A DNA stretch of 64,000 nucleotides from Sycon ciliatum (Eukaryota; Porifera; Calcarea; Leucosolenida; Sycettidae): contig NC_088654.1 in assembly GCF_964019385.1 (NCBI RefSeq), positions 13,818,400-13,882,399 of the forward strand. The letters run 5' to 3'. This document shows positions 9,814-19,763 of the stretch, piece after piece; the first letter of the stretch is position 1, and each line of letters begins with the position of its first letter. A program made the translations under genes and the position numbers. The notes under the pieces were generated by a model. The model did no database searches. It was not told the origin of the DNA and saw only the letters and a list, made by a program, of their open reading frames with translations.

Positions 9814-12800
9814 TTAGCATGATTCAATGAGGCGGTTGACAGGCTGAGGAGCTCTAGCAGAGCGACGGACTGGATCAGCTGCTGTGCCACCGTACTCAAC
9901 CTCGACTGTCGGCTTCTCTGCTTCTGGCAGTGGCAGTCGGATCAAGTGACGACGATTGCGGCGAACAGTAGAGTGACCAGACTCAACGAGGTAAGAACGA
10001 TTGGACACTTGCTCTACTATCTTGCCCTCCCGTTCGAGATCGGTGATGAATACACGGTCATGAAGCTGTAGAGTCGCGAGAGGCTTAGCTGCATGCCGTT
10101 GGTCGTAGTGCAACTTCTGCTGTTCCTGGGACTGAGTTTCCGATTCCAGAATACTAGGGAGATCTGGCCATTTCGGTTCCAGCTGCTCAGGCGTTGCAGG
10201 TAGACCGGTACGGAGCTGGCGGCCATACAATAGCTGACATGGGGCATAGCCGTTGCTCAGCGGTGTCGTGCGGTAAGCCAAGAGTGCATCTTGCTGGCTT
10301 TCGGCCTTCCGCAGGAGATTCTTGGCGGTGCGAACTGCACGTTCCGCTTCGCCATTCGACTGAGGATACCGTGGACTGGAAGTGCGATGGGTGATGTCGT
10401 TTGCTGTGCAGAACTCAGTAAACGCTTCGCTGGCAAACTGAGGACCGTTGTCTGTAACCAAGGTGGACGGGAAACCATGCTCGGCACAGATGCGGTGCAG
10501 ATGCTTGATGACAGCAATCGAGGTTGTGGCAGTCAGCGGTACGACATCGAGGTAACGCGAGAGATAGTCAACAATGACGAGGTAAGTCGTGCCGTTGAAT
10601 TCCATCAGATCTGCACCAACCGTGTGCCACGGCAGTGTTGGGCGTTGGACGGGTTGCAGTGGTTCGGTCGACTGGACGCGGTGTTTGGTGCACACTTCAC
10701 ACGTAGCGACCATCGTGTCGATTTGCCTTGACAAGCCTGGCCACCAAATGGAATGGCGGGCGCGAGACTTGCACTTCGTTGCACCTTGATGTCCCTCGTG
10801 GAGCTTCTCGAGCATCTCAGGCTGCAGAGAGGGTGGCATGACAATGCGGAAACCATGGTACAGCACACCTTGCTCACAGGACAGTAACTGGCGTTCATGG
10901 AAGTATGGGCGCACAGTGTCGTCGACATCACGTGGGTTGCACGGCCATCCGTGTTGGACGAAGTGGAGGACTTGCTTGAGCGTCTCATCTTGTGTGGTGG
11001 CGTCAGCAATGTCACGGGCTTTACCATCCGACACGATCTCACCGATGTAAGATGTGAGGTTGATGCTGATCTCGTCTTGGAGACTAGGCGTGCCGTCACA
11101 GGCGAGCGGAGCGCGAGACAGAGCATCGGCAACAACTAGCTCTTTGCCAGGGACATACACGGCGGCTGGATTGTACGTGAGCAGGCGCATCAGGAGGCGT
11201 TGACATCGCATCGGGACACGGTTCAAATCACGCGTATTGATCAGCGGGATGAGTGGTTTGTGATCCGTTTGGACAGTGAGGGACGAGTTGCCGTAAATGT
11301 AGCCGTGGAAGCGCTCACAAGCCCAGACAACAGCCAAGCACTCCTTCTCGATCTGCGCGTACTGTTGCTCAGTAGTGGTGAGGCTGCGTGAGGCAAATGC
11401 AATGGGGCGCATTCCGTCGTCATGCTCCTGCAATAGGACAGCTCCCAAGCCGTAACTGCTGGCATCAGCGCTGATGACCGTGGGCTTGGTTGGGTCGAAG
11501 AACGTGAGGCAGGGCGCATTGGTGGCAAGCTGTTTGAGCTTGTCCAGGGCCTGTTGTTGTGTAGCAGACCACTCCCATGCGGTGTCATGCCCCAGTAGAA
11601 GACGCAGTGGAGCGCTGACTTCCGAGAGATTGGGAATGAAGCGTGACATGAACGCGAACATGCCGAGAATGCGCTTCAGTTCCGTGACGTTCTTGGGCGG
11701 CTTCAGATTAGCGACGCTGGACACTCTCGCTGGGTCAGGGTGGAGACCTTTGGCGGAGAAGATGTGACCAAGGAACTTTACTTCGGCCTGACGCTTGTGA
11801 CATTTCGTCATGTTCAGCGTGACGTTGGCTTTCTGCAGGATGTCTAGTACGGCAGCTAGGTTACGGTCGTGTTCTTCTCGCGTACGGCCAGAGACAATGA
11901 TATCGTCCATGTAGACGAACACGCCGGGGAGCTGGTCCAGAAGGTTGGTGAGACGCTTCTGGAAAATCTCAGGTGCTGATGTGATGCCGAATGGCAGTCG
12001 CTTGAAGTAGAACCTGCCGAACGGCGTGATGAAGGTGGTCAAACGGGCAGAGTCGGGACTGAGTGGGACTTGCCAGAATCCGTTAGCAGTGTCCAATGTC
12101 GTGAACACAGTCGCTCCGGCCAGTGAAGACAGGGCATCTTCTAACGTTGGCAGCTGAAATGTCTCCCGCTTGACAGACGCATTAAGACGCTTCAGGTCGA
12201 CACAGATGCGTACCTTGCCGTTAGGTTTGAGGACGGGCACCATAGGCGAACACCAGTCTGTGGGTTCGTCGACACGCGCAATGATGTCGCCATCTTCCAT
12301 GCGGTGCAGTTCTTCACGTACTTTCGAATACAGGTGATGAGGAACTCTGCGAGCTGTGAGGCAGTGATACGGTGTGGCGTCGGAAGTCAAGTGAATCTGC
12401 GCAGCAGGACCAACCATACACTGTACGAGTGGGACTGGACCTTGCACTTCAGCCAGACGCTGGACTAGACCCAGTGCTGTGCACGCAGATCGGCTGAGCA
12501 GGCTAGTGCTGGCACCATCTAGAACAAAGATGGGTATGGTAGTGGACTGGGATTGAAAGGAGCAGTGAGCCTCAAATACACCCAGGACCTGCATAGTCTG
12601 GTCATTCGCTCCTCTCAGCTGAGCACTAGTAGCAGATAAGGACGGCTTGGGCTGCAGTGTATTGTATGATTGCACGGACATGGTAGAGACATCAGCTCCA
12701 GTATCTAGCTTGAACTGGACTACACTCTTTCCGATAGCTAGATCTGCCAACCAGGGTGAATCACTTACACTTTGTGCGCACGTCGTGTGGCCAACAAATA

Positions 12801-13641
12801 GAGAGTCCGGAGAGTCGTTCGTGACGGCAGAGGTGGACGGTTTCGATCGGCAAACTCGCGCGAAGTGGTTGCGCTTGCCACAGGCTTTGCAGCACTGGCC
12901 TCTGGCTGGGCACTGATCGCGTTGCGAGTGGTGGCTTCCACCACAGTTCGGGCACTTCGATTCGGTCGCAGGCGGCGTTGCTGCAGATTTGTAGCTACCA
13001 TGCGGTCTGCTCTTCGGCATAGATCGACCACCACGGTGCGACTGGACAGCTGAGGCTGAGGCATCATCGTCTGAAATCGAGCTGGCGGCGGCCAAGCCAC
13101 TGCGCGATTGGGCTGCAACCTGTTGCTGGACAGTTTCGGCGTGCCGTGCGAACGCAACAACTTTGGCGAGAGTTTGCTCGCTCTTGTCTTTCATCTGCAG
13201 CTCCCGACTCACCCGCTTGTCCAGCATGTGGGCGACGAAGCGGTCTCTGATACGCTCATCCTTCGTGCCAGCAAACTCACAATACTCTGCAGCTTTGTAC
13301 AGAGCACGGACAAACTCCTCTACGGTCTGGCCGGGTTGTTGTACAAGCTGTTCAAATTTAGCCCGTTCATGAACAACATTGGTAGAGGGGCGGAAGTACG
13401 TGTCGAAAGCACTGACGACCTCGTCATATTTCTTCTTGTCGTCCTCGGATAGTCCGAGTTGGTACTCGAACAAGGAGTCGGCGTTGGGTCCGAGAGCATA
13501 CAACAAAGTGGCCACCTGATTTTCTCCCGGGTCGGAACTCAGTTTGGTGGCGGCACGAAAACGGGTGAAACGGAGTTTCCACGCGGGCCACTGGTCCGGT
13601 GAGCTGAAGTCGAAAGGCGCTGGAGGGTTGAAACGAGCCAT
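9814..13641 (-). CDS. gag-pol: Gypsy gag-pol polyprotein
   Basis: A single frame of 1,275 codons; the ATG at 13641 is preferred to an upstream GTG one codon earlier. Gag occupies about residues 1-270 and ends in cysteine motifs (CPNCGG.H....C and CKACGKRNHFARVC). The aspartic protease core LDTGADVS is near 313-320. Reverse transcriptase runs about 430-640 with YMDD near 577-580. RNase H begins at SADASSYGLGAV (about 724). Integrase has an H..H/C..C zinc site (about 948-984) and the catalytic triad in GADLME, VTDNGPQF and QSNGEAE (about 1011, 1064, 1098). All key residues are present and Gag and Pol share one frame, so no programmed frameshift is needed. It copies its RNA into DNA and integrates it. 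Confidence 0.95.
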   Translation of the reverse strand: MARFNPPAPFDFSSPDQWPAWKLRFTRFRAATKLSSDPGENQVATLLYALGPNADSLFEYQLGLSEDDKKKYDEVVSAFDTYFRPSTNVVHERAKFEQLVQQPGQTVEEFVRALYKAAEYCEFAGTKDERIRDRFVAHMLDKRVSRELQMKDKSEQTLAKVVAFARHAETVQQQVAAQSRSGLAAASSISDDDASASAVQSHRGGRSMPKSRPHGSYKSAATPPATESKCPNCGGSHHSQRDQCPARGQCCKACGKRNHFARVCRSKPSTSAVTNDSPDSLFVGHTTCAQSVSDSPWLADLAIGKSVVQFKLDTGADVSTMSVQSYNTLQPKPSLSATSAQLRGANDQTMQVLGVFEAHCSFQSQSTTIPIFVLDGASTSLLSRSACTALGLVQRLAEVQGPVPLVQCMVGPAAQIHLTSDATPYHCLTARRVPHHLYSKVREELHRMEDGDIIARVDEPTDWCSPMVPVLKPNGKVRICVDLKRLNASVKRETFQLPTLEDALSSLAGATVFTTLDTANGFWQVPLSPDSARLTTFITPFGRFYFKRLPFGITSAPEIFQKRLTNLLDQLPGVFVYMDDIIVSGRTREEHDRNLAAVLDILQKANVTLNMTKCHKRQAEVKFLGHIFSAKGLHPDPARVSSVANLKPPKNVTELKRILGMFAFMSRFIPNLSEVSAPLRLLLGHDTAWEWSATQQQALDKLKQLATNAPCLTFFDPTKPTVISADASSYGLGAVLLQEHDDGMRPIAFASRSLTTTEQQYAQIEKECLAVVWACERFHGYIYGNSSLTVQTDHKPLIPLINTRDLNRVPMRCQRLLMRLLTYNPAAVYVPGKELVVADALSRAPLACDGTPSLQDEISINLTSYIGEIVSDGKARDIADATTQDETLKQVLHFVQHGWPCNPRDVDDTVRPYFHERQLLSCEQGVLYHGFRIVMPPSLQPEMLEKLHEGHQGATKCKSRARHSIWWPGLSRQIDTMVATCEVCTKHRVQSTEPLQPVQRPTLPWHTVGADLMEFNGTTYLVIVDYLSRYLDVVPLTATTSIAVIKHLHRICAEHGFPSTLVTDNGPQFASEAFTEFCTANDITHRTSSPRYPQSNGEAERAVRTAKNLLRKAESQQDALLAYRTTPLSNGYAPCQLLYGRQLRTGLPATPEQLEPKWPDLPSILESETQSQEQQKLHYDQRHAAKPLATLQLHDRVFITDLEREGKIVEQVSNRSYLVESGHSTVRRNRRHLIRLPLPEAEKPTVEVEYGGTAADPVRRSARAPQPVNRLIESC

Positions 13642-13673
13642 CACCGCTCACGAGGCCAAAGACTACAGAAAAA

Positions 13674-13688
13674 CCAATTCTGACACCA
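13674..13688 (-). promoter_or_regulatory. tRNA primer-binding site of gypsy element
   Basis: Minus strand TGGTGTCAGAATTGG directly abuts the 5' LTR. It would pair with a tRNA ending CCAATTCTGACACCA, which fits the leucine tRNA acceptor as I remember it; the tRNA assignment is an inference. Confidence 0.75.
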
Positions 13689-13920
13689 TGTAGTGGTTCT
13701 ACAAACGCACCAAAGACATCTTGTAACTAGCTTCGTTACTACAAATCACAAGTGTGTGGGAATACAGAGAACGCCAGAGAGATCAAAGGAAAAGCCAGGC
13801 AGGAAGGTACAGCTAAAGTGCGTACGGTACAACTGGCATGTCGCACAGCGCGGCCGGATGAATGCATACATGTTACATAAAAGGATACAACGACAAACAG
13901 TGGGATGTGCATCCACTACA
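13689..13920 (-). repeat. 5' LTR of gypsy element
   Basis: 232 bp. It carries the promoter of the element by position, but I do not see a clear TATA box. Confidence 0.95.
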
Positions 13921-16772
13921 GTAGTACCTACTACTCCCTGGTCTAAAACAGGGATGGCTACAGTGTGCGATGTGCAGATTTGCGCATGTGATCAGCGGGT
14001 CTCTCTCTCCCTCTCTGCTATGGTCTCTCTCGAACCAGCTGTGAACCAAGATCGAAATTTTTGAGGGGGGTGCTTTGGCACCCAAAGCACCCCCCCCCCC
14101 CCTGCCTACGCCCCTGGGCTCTCAACCTTCTAGAGTACGATACCCCAGGAGGAGTTCTAGACCTTGATGAGAAGATAGGAAACGAAACGGTCCGTGACAT
14201 TCTCATCTCCAAACCCCCGGACACTCAACGTGCCAAACCCAACGCTCTGCTCGAAAGAGATGCACCTGCACCACCACATCCAATCTAGTTTGAGTCCCTG
14301 GCACGGAAGGTAGTGCGACGTGCAGCCCTCAACACCCATGGCTCCGCTGGGCCCTCCGGTGTCGACGCGGACACTTGGCGACGGATGTGCACCAGCTTCG
14401 GAGGCGCCTCAACTGAGCTGTGCGACTCCATGGCCCTCTGTGCACGTCGCCTGGCGAGCAACTACGTCGACCCGGCCATGCTGGAGGCATACGTCTCATG
14501 CCGACTCATCACCCTCAATAAGGATCCAGGAGTGCGGCCAATCGGGATTGGGGAGGTGCTGAGACGGATCCTCGGAAAGGCCATCCTCTTTCTCCTCCGA
14601 GACGACATCCAAGATGCAGCTGGCAGCTTGCAGCTTTGCGCCAGGCACGAATGCGGGGTAGGCGGCCATCCACGCCATGCGCACCGTGTTTGAGGACGAG
14701 GAGACCGAGGCCATCCTACTTGCCGAACGCTTTTAACACGCTCAACCGGGAAGCCTGCATGGGTAACATTCAGCACCTCTGCCCAGCGATGTCCCCCATT
14801 GTCATCAACACATACCGCCAGCCCGCACATCTCTTCGTCGGTGGGGAAACCATTCTCTCCAGTGAAGGGACCACCCAGGGCGACCCCATTGCAATGCCAA
14901 TGTACGCCCTGGGTGTTCTACCACTGCTTAAGTCTGTTCTACACCGGGTGCAATCCAGGAGTGGTTTGCCGACGATGCAGGAGCCGGTGGAAAGCTGATG
15001 CCGCTGCGAAGGTGGTGGGAGGCCTTACCGAGAAAGGTCCTTCCTACGGCTACAATCTGAACCCAGCCAAGTCTATTCTGCTGGTCAAACCAGCCTATCT
15101 GGACCGGGCGGAAGAGTTGTTTGCCGGCACAGGAGTTGAAATCCACACAGAAGGATGCCGGTATCTTGGTGCTGCGATCGGCTCACCTCAGTTCGCAGAG
15201 CACTTCCTAAGTGACAAGGTGCAGTTTTGGACTGGGCCAGTGAACCGCCTCTCCGACATTGCCATGTCTCAGCCTCACGCTGCGTACGCTGCTTTCACCC
15301 AAGGGCTAAAGGGAAAGTGGGCCTTCATCTGTCGCACTATGCCGACCACAGCCACCGCCATGGGGCCGCTGGAGAAGGCCATTGCGGAGACGCTCATCCC
15401 TGCTATCACCGGGCAAACAATCAACAGGAAAGATTGCGGTGTGTTGTCTCTCCCCTGCCGCCACGGTGGTCTCGATATGGTTAGCCCTACGAGCTGTCCG
15501 ACCAGTACAACTGGTCCCGCCACGTCGCCCAATCCCTGCTCTGCGGGCTGCCAAAAGAGAGGTACAATCCCGCTCCCGTGATGCTACCCGTACCCTCTCC
15601 GTTAGCCTGCGCGCATCTTTGACGCCGGACAAGCAGCGAGTGATGGACTTAGCCGCAGAGCGCGGCGCCTCAAGCTGGCTAACGTGTCGACCACTGAGCC
15701 GATACGGTTTCGCCCTCTCCAAGGGTGAGTTCAGGGATGCCCTCAGCCTTCGCTACAACTGGAGACTTCCCAGGATGCCGGCGACCTGTGGCTGTGGCAG
15801 TCCTTTCTTCATCGCACATGCCCTGTCGTGCCCAACAGGAGGTTACCCCTCCATCCGACACAATGAGATCCGAGACGTCATTGCTGGCCTGCTGAAGCGT
15901 GTCGCCACGAATGTCGCAGTGGAGCCTCACTTACAGCCGCTCACCGGGGAACAACTTCGCCTCCTCACTGCTATCACTGACGACAATGCTCGTCTGGATG
16001 TATCAGCCAATGGAGTGTGGGGAGGGCGGTTTGAACGCACATTTATCGATGTCAGGGTCTTCAACCCTTATGCGCCTTCAAACCAGTTCTCCTCCCTCCC
16101 GGCCACCTACGTCCGTCACGAGAAGGCTAAGAAGCGGTCCTACGAACAGCGACTCCGTGAGGTGGAGCACGCATCGTTCATGCCTGCAGTGTTTTCCACC
16201 ACAGGTGGCATGAGCAAGAGCGCCTCGTCTCTCTACAAGCGCATTGCATCGCTGCTGGCGGAGAAGACGTGTGAGCCATAACAGTTACTCGACAACCATG
16301 GCCCTTATCCGCTGCCGCCTTAGCTTTGCCCTTGTGCATGCTAGCGGCATGTGCATCCGTGGGAGTCGCTCCCTCTTTCCCCTCGCGTGCACCAGGGCCT
16401 GCTCTAGACATTCAACACAGCCCGGTCAGAGTGTACCTGGCGCATGCAAGCCAGCCGGGTCAAGCCGGGTCAGATCATCCGGCAGAAAACAACCAAAAAG
16501 CCTGCTCAAAACGCAGGAAAACAGAAAGGCGAACTTATTACCCGGAAATCGGAAATTTTAGAGAACATCGCGACGTAATCCACCGCTGCTCGTCTTCCTT
16601 TAGAAATGCGTCTTGCACAAAGCGCATGACATGGATAGACTGGCATGGTCGTAGTCCAGCCAGGGTCGACCTTTCTTCCAAGAGTCTTGGAAAGCGTGAG
16701 TTCTTTTTCTCTTCGCTGTGGGCTCCATCGTCCAAATCACCAGTCGGCTGAAAACTTGCAACTGTGTCAAAA

Positions 16773-17026
16773 GCTATAGACCTTATTCGATAACGTGATC
16801 TTTGGACTCGCCTCCAGTGATTTGTCGTAAGCTGGGGCACGCGTACGTGAAACGAGTGGCAAGAAAGGCCCAGTTCGTACAAGGGAGTAGTAAAATACCA
16901 GTATTCTTCCTACTCCTATGTTCCCACGCCGAGTCCACTGTGCACTGAGTGCAGGTCTCTCGCCAATCCCTGGTCCCTGGACCCCGGTTCACGTGATTGT
17001 GACGTTTATCGAATAAGGTCTATAGC
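16773..17026. mobile_element. Tc1/mariner-like MITE
   Basis: Ends GACCTTATTCGATAA and TTATCGAATAAGGTC are perfect inverted repeats flanked by TATA-containing sequence (GCTATA/TATAGC), consistent with TA target duplication. 254 bp with flanks; non-coding. Confidence 0.75.
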
Positions 17027-17412
17027 CAAAGTTACGCTTTTGACTGCCTGCCCCATCGACTTTGAATGTCCTTACTTCCTGCTCGCCGCTGGCCAGATCG
17101 CGCTCAAACCAGTTGACCCCAGTTGACCCGAGCCGAGTTTCTGTCGCTTGTAGACTGTAGTGTGTACGGTTGCGCTAGATTTGCAACAGATGGGGTCCGC
17201 GAGTCGTAAAATACCGGTATTTTAGGAATCCATTGTCAGTTTGAGACATTTTTCAGCCGGGTCAGACTGGACCCGGTGTTATCTGTTCAGCCAGGTCGTG
17301 CAGTTCCCCAGCCGGGCGCGTGACCCGGCCGACCCGGCTCTCCAGCAGGTCCTGTGCACTGGTGGACTGCCCTGCCTCTCTCGTTAATACTGAGGTCGTC
17401 GTTGTACGAGTG

Positions 17413-17625
17413 TACTGTAAACAGTGAAATTATTGAGGTCTAATTTCTGCGAAATTCGCGACCGCGTGGAAATCGCGAAATTTAGACAGCGCGAAAAGGA
17501 GATCCATGGAAGGTGTAGCATGAATGCCAGCAAATTCTGCAATCGCAAAATTAAAACCTCGCAAACCTGTCCGGATTCCGAAAACGCGAACTAAAAACGC
17601 CGCGAAAATTTCACGCTTTACAGTA
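17413..17625. mobile_element. MITE with TACTGTAAA ends
   Basis: TACTGTAAACAGTGAAATT at the left faces AATTTCACGCTTTACAGTA at the right: an inverted repeat with a small mismatch, about 213 bp. The inside is rich in GCGAAATT and CGCGAAA words. The TA at each edge fits Tc1/mariner. Confidence 0.65.
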
Positions 17626-19013
17626 GTTCTTTCCTGCTCACATAATATATCTCTAATAACTTGTAACTCTTTGCGCGCAACCCTCATGTCCGCATATTTC
17701 CCCATTTTTATTTCCCCAGTACGTAGGTATTTTACTACTCCGTGGTTTTTTCCACAACTTTATTCTTTTTACCAGGCGTGGGCCATCCTCTGGACTATCA
17801 AAATGGGTGCCTTTAATAATATTATTTGTTTATCGAACCTGCTGGGAGAGTGCGCGTGTACTCGAGTCTCATCCTGAACACGTTTTTCTTCTTTTTTTTC
17901 AGCTCCAATAGCTGTATTTTTCATTGCAAAGCCGTCCTCGATTGTTGTGTTCGTTGTTCAAACGAAGTGGACATTCAATCATGAAGGCAGAGGACATAGG
18001 AGCCTGATTGGAGTTTCTCGTGGCATAGGACGGCCACACAGAGATACTTTGGGATTTTCTGAATATAAAAATACCCTATGCACGATGCTGAGATCAATTT
18101 GTGCGACATCAAATTATTTGTGATCTACCACATCGAGCAGAACGGGATCCAAACACAAGCTTACCGACAGTTAGGCTGTCGACCTGACTGGACAAAATTA
18201 ATGATCTCTGGCTTCACCAGACGCCAGAAGTCGGACACCATGTCCTTTTCCGCGACGTCCATCTCCAAAAAGAACTCCATCTTCGTCGTGAAAAGGCTTG
18301 AAATACTCAATGTTCAACCGAGATTCGCGGTCTCACCCTTTCTCAGATCGAATCATTTTTTGTTGTAGCAGTTGCAGGGCAGATCCCCGCCACTACTTCA
18401 ACAGGGGTTCGCTTCACAGCATGTCTGGAACAAGCCATGTCGAGGTTGGAAGCCACCCCTCTCAGCAAGAAATTCGAAATTTCAATGGTGGAAGATATAC
18501 TATGAAGAGAATTTCAAAAAGTCTGGTTCGCGGAGCCATCGCTCAACCTACGTCATTCGAACTTTGCCGAATGGTTCAGACCTACATGCTAGGCATGGAA
18601 CCACAGGGGTTGCTATCATAGCTGACACACAGAGTCACACACACAGCAGATTCGTGTGCACAGATACTAAATTAGTGGACGTCGTCATCTTCTTCCCGCT
18701 GGTCTCAAATGTACTATGACGTTCTATTTCGCCTGACGTTTTATATTCAGAAAATTGCAAAGTGCCTCCGTGTGGCCGTCCTATGCCACCAGAAACTCCA
18801 ATCAGGCTCCTATGTCCTCTGCCTTCTTGATTGAGTGCCCACTTCGTTTGAACAACGAACACAGCAATCGAGGACGGCTTTGCAATGAAAAATACAGCTA
18901 TACTGGAGCTGAAAAAAGAAGAAAAAACGTGCTCAGGATGAGACTCGAGTACACGCGTACTCTCCCAGCAGGTTCTGTGGATGTCGCTCATAGATGCGTA
19001 ATTTTGCGTGACG

Positions 19014-19330
19014 GCTTTGGCAAGTTGAGACTCAGATTGTTCCTGTGGTAGTTGGGACTTTGGGCACTGTTTCCAAACAGTTGCCAGGATACCTTGACAC
19101 CATCGGTATCACCAGCTACTGCTCTGTGTCTGAATTGCAAAAGAATGCTCTCCTTGGCTCCGCAGCTATCCTGCATAAGGTCCTTGATTTGTTATGCTCT
19201 GGGGTGGGCGGTGGAGTTCTTTCGGTCCTATTTTCCTCCAAACCCTCTCGTGTTTCCTATAATCGATATTTAATTAAAAATAGCGTTGTGTGTTTCTCTC
19301 TGTTGTTTACCCACCATCATATCAAATATC
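19014..19330 (+). pseudogene. Non-LTR retrotransposon relic (right half of the copy at 4782)
   Basis: Frame from 19014 reads LWQVETQIVPVVVGTLGTVSKQL....GI......ELQKNALLGSAAILHKVL, the stretch that follows the LAREI block in R4/Dong-like LINE proteins as I recall them. It starts directly at the family A terminus. Downstream bases to about 19330 look like the element's 3' end but have no clear boundary. Confidence 0.68.
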
Positions 19331-19763
19331 CATTATGATGCATGGCCCCACCTTCGGCTGCTGGATGCTAGGGCAAGTCTGGTGATATTAAATTTTGGTC
19401 GTTACAGACATTGACTCTTAAAGTGCGGTGTATGCTCCGGAAAATCCGGTGTACTGGACAGGCAGGCACTACAACTGGTGTGAATACCGTGAAACATGCA
19501 ATTTTAGGTGCATTAAAATGTCGGTGCCAGAGACCTGCCAGGTTTCAGGTGTAATGTAGAATTAGGTGACCAGCCTACCCTTCACATGCAGTGCATACTC
19601 TAGTGCCTTTTAGGTGTAATCGAAATTTAGGTGCCTGGCTTCTCTACCGAAGTCACCGAAATTAAGTTGCACGGAAAATTACATGTTTTACAGTGCATGC
19701 ATAGACCGGTTTTCTTGGTGAACAACTTTCATGTAGTGCAAGTCATCCTATTTCTATTCCCAC
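19331..19763. other. Intronic or intergenic, nothing recognised
   Basis: Several AATTTAGGTGC-like words recur between 19495 and 19690 but form no clear element. A splice donor for the lectin exon sits at the right edge. Confidence 0.4.

Larger units (their letters stand above)
9435..13920 (-). mobile_element. Ty3/gypsy LTR retrotransposon, apparently intact
   Basis: Two 232-bp LTRs with no difference noticed bound a single uninterrupted gag-pol frame. GTAG is duplicated at 9431-9434 and 13921-13924. The primer site lies next to the right LTR and the polypurine tract AGAGGGGAGA (9667-9676, minus) next to the left LTR, so transcription runs right to left. No envelope-like frame and no integrase chromodomain are seen. 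Identical LTRs and an open frame make this one of the youngest insertions in the window and a candidate for present activity. Confidence 0.95.
8607..14116. mobile_element. hAT-like element with 5-bp TSD, holding a gypsy element
   Basis: Ends CAGGGGCGTAGCCAGG (8607-8622) and CCTGCCTACGCCCCTG (14101-14116) are inverted repeats with one mismatch. GGCTC flanks both ends (8602-8606, 14117-14121), and removing the element plus one copy restores the retrotransposon frame (KAALN). Excluding the gypsy insertion it is about 1 kb with G- and C-runs near each end and no transposase. A CAGGGGCG terminus is common among hAT elements; 5-bp duplications are known for a minority of them, so the superfamily is probable, not proven. 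Confidence 0.75.
7200..16375 (+). pseudogene. Reverse transcriptase reading frame of the non-LTR element, broken
   Basis: In order: an N-terminal region with VHYRPNAFDVP and LLLLQKPY (about 7480-7700); a helical stretch through 8430-8606; then RT from 14118, with LNTHGSAGPSGVDADTW, CRLITLNKDPGVRPIG.GEVLRR, LFVGGETI, GTTQGDPIAMPMYA and the catalytic FADDAGAGG (about 14965). The C-terminus has CGCGSPFFIAHALSCPTGG (a C-x-C...H...C zinc-ribbon-like site, about 15790) and ARLDVSANGVWGGRFERTFIDVRVFNP (about 15985-16065), a possible PD-(D/E)xK-type nuclease core. At least four frameshifts lie between 14640 and 16290. I recall near-identical proteins across many invertebrate genomes; the clade name is not certain. 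Confidence 0.75.
7196..17836 (+). mobile_element. 5'-truncated non-LTR retrotransposon (RT plus C-terminal nuclease-like domain)
   Basis: Flanked by an 11-12 bp direct repeat ACCTGCTGGGAG at 7184-7195 and 17837-17848, which is single in intact family A copies, so this is a true target duplication of LINE length. The left end opens directly inside a reading frame, as expected of 5' truncation. The right end is an A/T-rich tail (about 17797-17836). Subtracting nested elements leaves roughly 4 kb. It carries the decayed reading frame described separately, a 3' untranslated region of about 1 kb, and four nested insertions. Confidence 0.75.
16376..17836 (+). other. 3' untranslated region of the non-LTR element
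   Basis: No open frame continues past the nuclease-like domain. The stretch holds repeated CCGGGTCA/GACCCGG words near 16455-16470 and 17255-17335, two small TA-flanked MITEs, and an A/T-rich 3' tail ending at the target duplication. Confidence 0.6.
7123..18738 (+). mobile_element. Family A copy A2, inside A1 and split by a non-LTR element
   Basis: Begins CGTCAGGCAAAATTACTGG at 7123 and ends TTTCGCCTGACG at 18738. The A1 sequence left of it ends GTACGGTA and right of it continues TTTTATATTC, which together equal the uninterrupted sequence in the copy at 32330-33298, so no bases were duplicated. A2 itself is cut after 7195 by the non-LTR element and resumes at 17849. Orientation is opposite to A1. 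Confidence 0.75.
5020..19013 (-). mobile_element. Family A copy A1, expanded to 14 kb by nested insertions
   Basis: Starts CGTCAGGCGAAAT at 5020 and ends with a degraded copy (ATTTTGCGTGACG) at 19013. Its body can be followed as 5020-5184, 5666-5690, 6651-7122 and 18739-19013, and matches the full-length copy at 32330-33298 in the same order. The gaps are exactly the nested elements. It interrupts the LINE relic between adjacent codons, and no target duplication is needed to restore phase. Plain family A copies are about 968 bp and contain no credible gene. Confidence 0.72.

Noticed and set aside
9814-13641. Endogenous virus with an envelope gene
   Set aside because: Gag-pol ends 147 bp before the LTR and no envelope-like frame is present; the same holds for the BEL/Pao element.
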